DNA from: Avena insularis
Taxonomy: Eukaryota > Streptophyta > Magnoliopsida > Poales > Poaceae
Length of the DNA: 64,000 bases
Direction: 5' to 3'
Assembly: GCA_023614405.1 (NCBI GenBank)
Contig: CM042694.1
Location: 88,891,285-88,955,284 of the forward strand
Part shown: one piece after another, positions 57,629-64,000 of the stretch
Numbering within the stretch: position 1 is the first letter of the stretch
Layout: each line of letters starts with the position of its first letter
The notes under the pieces: model-generated
Database searches by the model: none
The model's input: the letters and a program-made list of their open reading frames with translations, nothing else
Told to the model about the DNA's origin: nothing
Program-made: the position numbers and the translations under genes

Positions 57629-58995
57629 TTATGCTAGAATTTTAAGCCTTTTTGGTAGTAGAACCAACCTCTCTAATATTTTTTGTTCACATGACGAGGA
57701 TCGTACTCATTTCTTCTTCACATGGTTCATGACTTCATGTAGGTCTACAGACTTACAAAAATCTTATTTATCTTATAAACCTCGTAATCGTCAAACTCAT
57801 GCTGCACACCTTGAGTAAAATCTTGTAGAGTTTTATGGCTTCTGGTATCAGTTAGAGACTATATAGACCTAAAAACCCAAGATTAAGAACATTCAAATCT
57901 AGGATGTTTGCTAGCTTTTGAATCAACTTCATGGTTACTCCAGTTTTGGCCGCAATTTCTTCCACAACTTCTTTGAATGCTTGTTCAATAGGGAGAATTT
58001 GAGGCATTGCATTGTCTTATTGTATCAAAATTGTCCACCCAACATCATCCATAGGCCACGAATCTACGATAATAGGCAATACCTTCTCAATTATGAACTC
58101 TCTCATCACTTCCATGTTGACTTTGATTGATTTTATCTCCTAGGTCCCTTTTGCTCTATTGTTACTTCTTTCTACTGGTATTTCCTTTATGAATGGACAT
58201 ATACCTATTTTCCTTGAAAATGTGACATTGCTGTCATTGTTGAACCTTGGTCGAGCAACAGCAGTTAGGAACATCACTTTGTCGATGCAATTCATGTTGT
58301 GAATAGCTTTTATAGGGACATCTTCTTCTAGGAGCAGATAATAATTTCTATCTTTCTTGGGCATGTAGAACCATTTTTCATAAATATGCACCATATTATT
58401 CATATTGGTGAATTTTGGAGCTACATCTTCTCTAGTTCTTCTGTCAATCATTGATATCCAAAATTCTAACCTCTCCTTATTTTTTTTCTTTTAGAGCGGG
58501 ATTCAAAGAATTTGATTGCCTTTTAAAGTGCTCCATGGTGGACCTTTTGAACAATGTAGTAGGTCTTACTACCAATTGCCAATCAAGGGATCTAATTGTT
58601 GATCTCTGGTTTAGTGGGATAGTGTAGACAATGGATAAATCAATATTTATCGATTTTCTTCCACATATTCCTTCCCCCTTGATAGAAACATCCACCTCCA
58701 AACCCTCGGCAATCTCTCATCTCAATCTTACATATACATTGGATGATTTGGATACCTACATTGAAAAATGGTGTTATATCCTTCTTGTCATTTGTTTCAA
58801 ACTTGCCACCATTCTTCATACACTAGAAATGCATTGCTACATAAGTAGCAAATATGTACTTGTCACTTAGTGATTTTCTGTGCCTAACTTCTTGTTGACC
58901 ACCTTGTTCTTTTTGGACATCCATTTGTACATATTGTTCCTCTTGGTCATCCATATGTACATCTTGTTCTTCTTGTATAGTCCCTCCTGCATCCA
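57629..58995 (-). pseudogene. Mariner-like transposase, decayed
   Basis: Minus strand, in order: an acidic Gln-rich N-terminus (EEQDVHMDDQEEQ); a helix-turn-helix region with NGGKFETNDKKDITPFFNVG then EVDVSIKGEGICGRKS; LSIVYTIPLNQRSTIRSLDW; then the catalytic domain. First motif VHIYEKWFYM (family VHIDEKWF, so the first catalytic Asp is Tyr). Then VMFLTAVARPRF and KIGICPF. Second motif DNA, preceded by a TAA at 58019-58017. Third Asp in ILDLNVLNLGF, 38 residues later, close to the DD39D spacing of plant mariners. The C-terminus has KILERLVLLP. Frameshifts lie near 58460 and between 57700 and 57950; a TAG is at 58142-58140. Terminal inverted repeats were not found. Confidence 0.85.
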
Positions 58996-60960
58996 AGTAG
59001 AGTAGAGTACACCTAAAATTGCTTATGAAACTTTCTTATGGTTACAAGCATGGAGTACAACTAAACATTTCAAATATGAAGTGTAGTTGTGCTACTGAAT
59101 CTATTTGGATTTGAAGAAACTTAGAGTATTATTAAGAATCTTAAGCTACTTGAGTATGTTTATATTGTACTATTAGTACTTTCCACTGAGCAATGTTTTT
59201 GACCTATGCATGGTCTACTTTACAGTGAAGAATTAAACTGCATGCTTGGTGGCATGTCAGATTGTCTCCTAGATGGTGGCACCAGCGCATGTGAAGGTGG
59301 AGCTAGCGCCGCAAGAACCCAATAGCTCCATGGCCTAGACGATAACTTGAGACGACTGATGCTACTGTAGCCTTTCTTCTTCGACATGGTTCTGCCATAG
59401 GGATTAGGTCTATTTCTAACTTTCTACTTCTACTACTTTGTGTCATGTGTCTATTGGTTCCTCTCTGAATTACAAGATCCAGTTGTGTGGACAAGCAAAT
59501 TCACACCAACAAGATATGAGAAAGAAAGAAATGCAGTATGTTTCTTAGAGTTTCTTATTTACCTAAAGGTAATGTAATCCACTTGTGTGTTCTGCCATTG
59601 GAGTATATCTATGCAAACTTGTTAGTATAACTACTTTGCACTTGGAGTAATTCTACCATTAGTAAAACTACCATCACTTATGTGTTCAAACTATGCAGTC
59701 TGAGTTGCCTAAGATAGTTAACTAGATGACGAAAAGCTAAAAGCAATCTGAGTGGATTCATCCTTTTGTACATATGTTCCTTAAAGGAGAGAATCTTAGG
59801 GTAGAGCTTTGAACTATGGTGGCATTTTGATTGTTTGAACCATGGTGAAGTTTTGGAATCTTGCTCTTACTTTTATTATGTATCCCATATCTTCTGAGCA
59901 TGGTTCAAAGCATATTTTTTCCTGGCACTGCTAGAAGTATTCTCTGTTTAACTCATTATTTGACACATTTACAATATTGAATATATAAGGCTCGAGTCAT
60001 TAGAACCTAGACTGAATATTCAGTGAAAATTAATTGTTTGACACTTTGACAATCTTGAATGTACAAGTTTTGCTTGATTGTAAATGTTCAAGATTTGATG
60101 ACAAGTTTAGTGAAACAATATTCACTTAACAAAAATTCAATGAAACAATTTTCACTTAACAGAAAAAATGTTCTCCTTATGGATTTAGAACCATTACTCC
60201 AACTTGCTTGTACGCTAAACATCACTTATACTCTGATCATGGATTACAGCTTGCTTATACTTTGAACATTGCTTGTACTCTAATCATGGAGTAGTATCTT
60301 GGGGTAAATTAGATGTCATGATTACAATTGTTCATTAGATTTAGATTACCATTATTTAGTCTTAGCATTGCATGGCAGTTCCTAGTAGTTCTGTGATTAA
60401 CTAAATTTGAACCAAAACTAGAGAAAAATTCAGAGAAAGAATGCCATATTCATTATCTAAATGAATTTTTTGTAAGAGAAAACACTGCAAGGTGCAAAAA
60501 TCCCACTAAACAATTAGTTACAACAGTAGTACTCCTGTAACTATAGTTTGCTATGCCATGCTAGAATTTCATGGAGTATAACTAATCTCTGTAGTTATTC
60601 CTTTCATGATGGAGTATGTTTATTCATGATGGAGTAGAACACTAAAAGGTGCCATGCTAGAACCGATCTCTGTAAATGATGGAGTATCTATGTAGCTATT
60701 CCTAATCCCTGTAGCTATTTCTGCCAATTTCAAACCGATCTGTGTAATTTGAAACATGCAGGAAATACAATGGTCGATTTTACCTGCATTTTGATCTTCT
60801 TAAAGTATGATTCCTTCTAAAGGTGGACTGAAATTTAGGTTGAGATAACCATGCTTTTGTGGACCCAAGGAGAAGCAGCCGACGAGAAGGAGAAGGGCGT
60901 GGATGGTGTTGGTCGAGGCTAGTCGTCGATGGTGATGGCAAGTTGGGGCGGAGCTAGTAA
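58996..60960. other. Intergenic sequence
   Basis: No gene seen. Low-complexity stretches with repeated GGAGTA/GATGGAGTA motifs occur around 60570-60690. Possibly degraded repeat. Confidence 0.35.
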
Positions 60961-61079
60961 GTTGGGGTGTGGATGGTGGTTGGCGGCACTGGCCTAGACG
61001 AACAGGTCCTAGGTAGCACTGGCCTGGGCGGGCAAGTCCTAGGCGACAGGGGGCTAGGCAAGTCTGGTCCTAGGCAATG

Positions 61080-61634
61080 CAGGAAAGGGAGACTTAGCCG
61101 GCTTGTAGCCAATCCGGGAGATGCTCATTGGCATGCTCTTGAGATAATAATACACTATCTAAAGGGAACAATGAGCTATGGGATTCATTATATTGGGTAT
61201 TCAAGAGTACTTGAATGGTATAGTGATTCAAATTGGATATCAGATGCTGATGAGATAAAGGCCACAAGTGGATATATATCCACTCTTGGTAGTGGCGTTG
61301 TTTCATGGAAGTCTCGCAAGCATACGCTCTTAATGAGGTTAACTATGAAAGTAGAACTCACAATATTAGATACTATGACTGTTGAAGCAGAATGGCTTCG
61401 TGAACTTTTAACAGATTTGCCCATGGTTGAAAAAACAGTACCAACAAACCTTATGAACTGTGACAACCAAACTGTGATTATCAAAGTAAATAGTTCTAAC
61501 GATAATATAAAGAGTTCAAGACATGTCAAGAGAACACTGAAGTTTGTCAAAAAGCTGTAAAACTTCGAAGCTATAGCATAGGATTATGTCCAAATGGCTA
61601 AGAATCTGGTAGATACTTTTATAAAAGGACTATA
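61080..61634 (+). pseudogene. Ty1/copia RT tail and RNase H, relic
   Basis: From HWHALEIIIHYLKGTMSYG through LEWYSDSNWISD, KATSGYISTL and VSWKSRKHT to MNCDNQTVIIKVNSS, then after a TAG and changes to KNLVDTFIKGL. This is the RNase H end of a copia polyprotein from a different lineage than the one at 1-2063. The upstream part is replaced by a short repeat (GTCCTAGGC) at about 61005-61075. Confidence 0.85.
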
Positions 61635-62795
61635 AAGAAATTTGATAAAAAAATGCATTGAGGGAGATGAGCTTGAGATCCACGTGAGTTGCCGAGGGAG
61701 TAACCTAATCTATGTGATCAGAGATCCTATAAATTAGGACCTGGAAAGCAAACCAAAACAAGTGAGTTGAGAGAAAATTTCAATACTCTTAGTCCACTAC
61801 AGATGCAGTTTACTCATAGCCTACTGTTAGAAAGGTTGATTATATCTTAGTGTGTTTTGTCTATCTTCTTGGGAGCAAAGACGCTGTCCTACAGAGCGAT
61901 CTTGAAAGAACACACATATATGAGCTACATCGTTGGTCACGTGTATGAGATTTATGTGAATCTCTAGGAAGCTCAGGAAAGACAGAGAAGTATGACTTAT
62001 AAGCTCCACCAGAGGGGTAGCATATGGCAACCAAGTACCAGTAACATCATTGAGTGAAACATTCTGCACAAGGCTAGCAATTCAAGGCATAGCCTATTAT
62101 TCGGTTGTACTCGAGCGTATTTCTTTATCTAAGTGGAAGTTCAACTTAACAGTCTCCATGAAGTGGAGGTATATTGAATAGTGATTGGAACTAATGATCC
62201 ATATGATGTGCCTCTGAGATCTGGTGGAGGATCGTTAGATTTATATGGGTTACGGCCATATATGCAACTCATGTAGGCTAATAAATCTTGAAATCTCAAG
62301 ACACATCTACTATGACAGATTGGGAATTGTGCGGGAGACAAAGGTTAGTCCCGCATTGCTAGTTAGGAGAGAGTTGGAGCAACTTGTAAGGTGAATTGTT
62401 CCACTCGCACTCCTCCTCTGTCATCGTCGTCCTCGCGTTTCATGAATCGAATTCGAGTTAAAAACTCATTTCGTGGAAGAATAAATTATCCACCGCGTGA
62501 CGGCTCGGTCGGCTCACCTCACAAGCTATAGAGGGAAACATAACGAATCTAGACGTTACCGATTCTTCCTATGTCTCTCTTGCCTTGTTCCTTTTGTTGT
62601 GCTGCTCTCTAGTCTTCCTCATCCTGTCGACTGCGTGCACGGTCGTCCGAGAGAGCGGGGATCTGAAGCCCATTACATCAAGCCTACACCACGAGACATG
62701 CGATAAAAATTTTGGGGAGCATCTCGGCGCGAATGCTCGCCTTCGTTCGTATTCTTCCTCTACGGATTCAACAGCGACGACCTCAACAGCACTAT
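61635..62795 (+). other. Putative 3' noncoding region and LTR of the copia relic
   Basis: After the RNase H stop comes ~590 bp of noncoding sequence. A GGTGGAGGATCG polypurine-like stretch at about 62222 precedes TTAGATTTATATGGG, a plausible degraded LTR start. CGGGAGACAAAGGTTAGTCC at about 62333 resembles early LTR sequence of this copia type. The LTR end is not located. Confidence 0.4.
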
Positions 62796-63096
62796 GGGCG
62801 ACATCACCAATGACCAGGCTGCTGCTGAAGCAATAACCTTTCCAGTCAATATGTATGTGTTATTCTTCTCTTTATTTGCACTAGTTCTTGCAAGAGTTAT
62901 AGATCTACTAGATGTGCTTGTTTGGCTATTTAGATCTGCTAGTGCTCACATGACGTTGATTTCAATAATTAATTTCATACGGAAAATGCTTAATAATCCA
63001 ACACTAGACACATTGGTCATATCTATCGTAAGAACAGTAGCAAACGGCAAGTGGATGTACTATTCAAATGCAATGAAATACACGTTTGGAAATTAA
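62794..63096 (+). other. Short open frame after the copia LTR-like region, unassigned
   Basis: Starts MGDITNDQAAAEAITFP; the rest is hydrophobic. ATGTATGTGTT after the first ~20 codons looks like a splice donor, so only the first part may be coding (a gag leader exon is possible). A ~130-bp part (62905-63035) recurs at 63875-64000. Confidence 0.25.
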
Positions 63097-63213
63097 CAAG
63101 TGTACTTGCAAGTTTAGTGGTACTACTATTATTGGGCCGGTGCTAGCCAGTCTCACAACAGACATGTCATTGGTGCTCTGCTGCCCTGCTGGTCGGCCTT
63201 TCTCGTGTCAGTA

Positions 63214-63422
63214 GTCCCTCCGTTTCAAATTGCTCCGCGCGTACGTTTATCAAGGTGGACTAGTACTTTTTTATATTTCATCCAAAAATTTCTTAGATTT
63301 TCGATATACGTAGATACATTTTATACTATCTATTTCAAAAATCTAAAAAAAATAAATAAAAAAAAGGAAGTACTAGCCCACCTACATAAGTGTGCCGGCG
63401 GAGTAATTTGAAACAGAAGGAG
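63214..63422. mobile_element. Stowaway MITE (209 bp)
   Basis: TA flanks at 63212-63213 and 63423-63424. Left GTCCCTCCGTTTCAAATTG; right inverted CTCCTTCTGTTTCAAATTAC; inner GGTGGACTAGTACTT and its complement. Confidence 0.88.
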
Positions 63423-63424
63423 TA

Positions 63425-64000
63425 GTAGCTAGCAGAGCACTGGTGACTGGTAGTACTAGATTTATTTCAGGAAGCCACGGATCATCCGGTTAAGACATCT
63501 ACATTCCGCCTCTTTATCAGATTATCCCTGGTGAGCATCTAAAAAAAAAAGATTATTCCTGGTGAGAATTCTATTATGAGCTAAAAGGCATGGAAAGAAG
63601 TGAATTTTTTGGAGCACTTTAATCCCCCACACTGATTGACAGTAAGACCCCAAATTCATGACAGCATAAAGGAATTTAACAACCATTGGGCTCTAGTTTC
63701 CACATAAGGCAGTCAACCTCAGCACTAAGGTGCAAAGATTGAGCAATTTATATTATCTCATACCATTGAAAAAGAAGCTTCTGAAAGTAAAGTTGAGGGT
63801 TTCACCATCCCACACATCAGCAATACAAGATTTTTGTTCATTCAAAATTATATAGACCTCTCAATACTGATTACTAGATGTGTTTGTCTGGCTGCACGTG
63901 TTTAGATCTATCAGTGCTTACGTACAGTTGATTTCAATAATTAATCTCATATAAAAATGATTAATAATCCAACACGTCATACTGTTCTATCTACCGTAAG
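63425..64000. other. Intergenic sequence with a diverged duplicate at the edge
   Basis: 63875-64000 matches 62905-63035 (CTACTAGATGTG...TTGATTTCAATAATTAAT...TTAATAATCCAACAC). No gene seen. Confidence 0.4.

Overview
The window looks like intergenic DNA from a large-genome grass, most likely Pooideae (Triticeae or a relative such as oat). The reasons are nested LTR retrotransposons with grass-type ends, Stowaway and Tourist miniature elements, CACTA elements, a plastid insert and two grass-type MATH-BTB genes. Only two loci look like ordinary intact host genes: MATH-BTB genes at 25944-27032 (+) and 40703-41761 (-). They face each other and share 3'-flank sequence. Species and family names cannot be fixed without a database.

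Left third (1-25478): nested insertions. A Ty1/copia element enters from the left edge and ends at 3764. It sits in an Athila-like Ty3 element (E2, 3765-22888). E2 is split twice more: by element B (6365-13185, target duplication TGCAG) and by element F (16224-21444, duplication GTTTT). E2 itself lies in a CACTA-type DNA transposon whose right end is at about 25478. Element B is the most unusual: where its relative D has gag-protease, B has an intact 207-codon reading frame of unknown function.

Middle (25479-46960): the two MATH-BTB genes, a second CACTA element (34253-39201) carrying an inverted solo LTR, a retroposon with an 18-bp target duplication (33091-34083), a sequence with GCTACA boxes spaced exactly 22 bp apart (39953-40112), several Stowaway/Tourist elements, a KCTD-like BTB exon fragment and a plastid tRNA-Leu(UAG) insert.

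Right third (46960-64000): element D (47500-57079, duplication CTTGT) carries an intact 623-codon gag-protease frame and is itself interrupted by a copia solo LTR (53831-55532, duplication CATGT). D landed in a 102-bp tandem array. On the minus strand this array encodes 34-residue Lys/Glu/Gln-rich repeats directly downstream of, and in frame with, a decayed mariner-like transposase (57629-58995). The right edge holds a copia RNase H relic, its putative LTR and another Stowaway element.

The genes do not form a pathway. The logic is a layered insertion history in heavily mutated repeats. Most premature stops that can be interpreted are C-to-T changes at Gln or Arg codons, as expected from deamination of methylated DNA.
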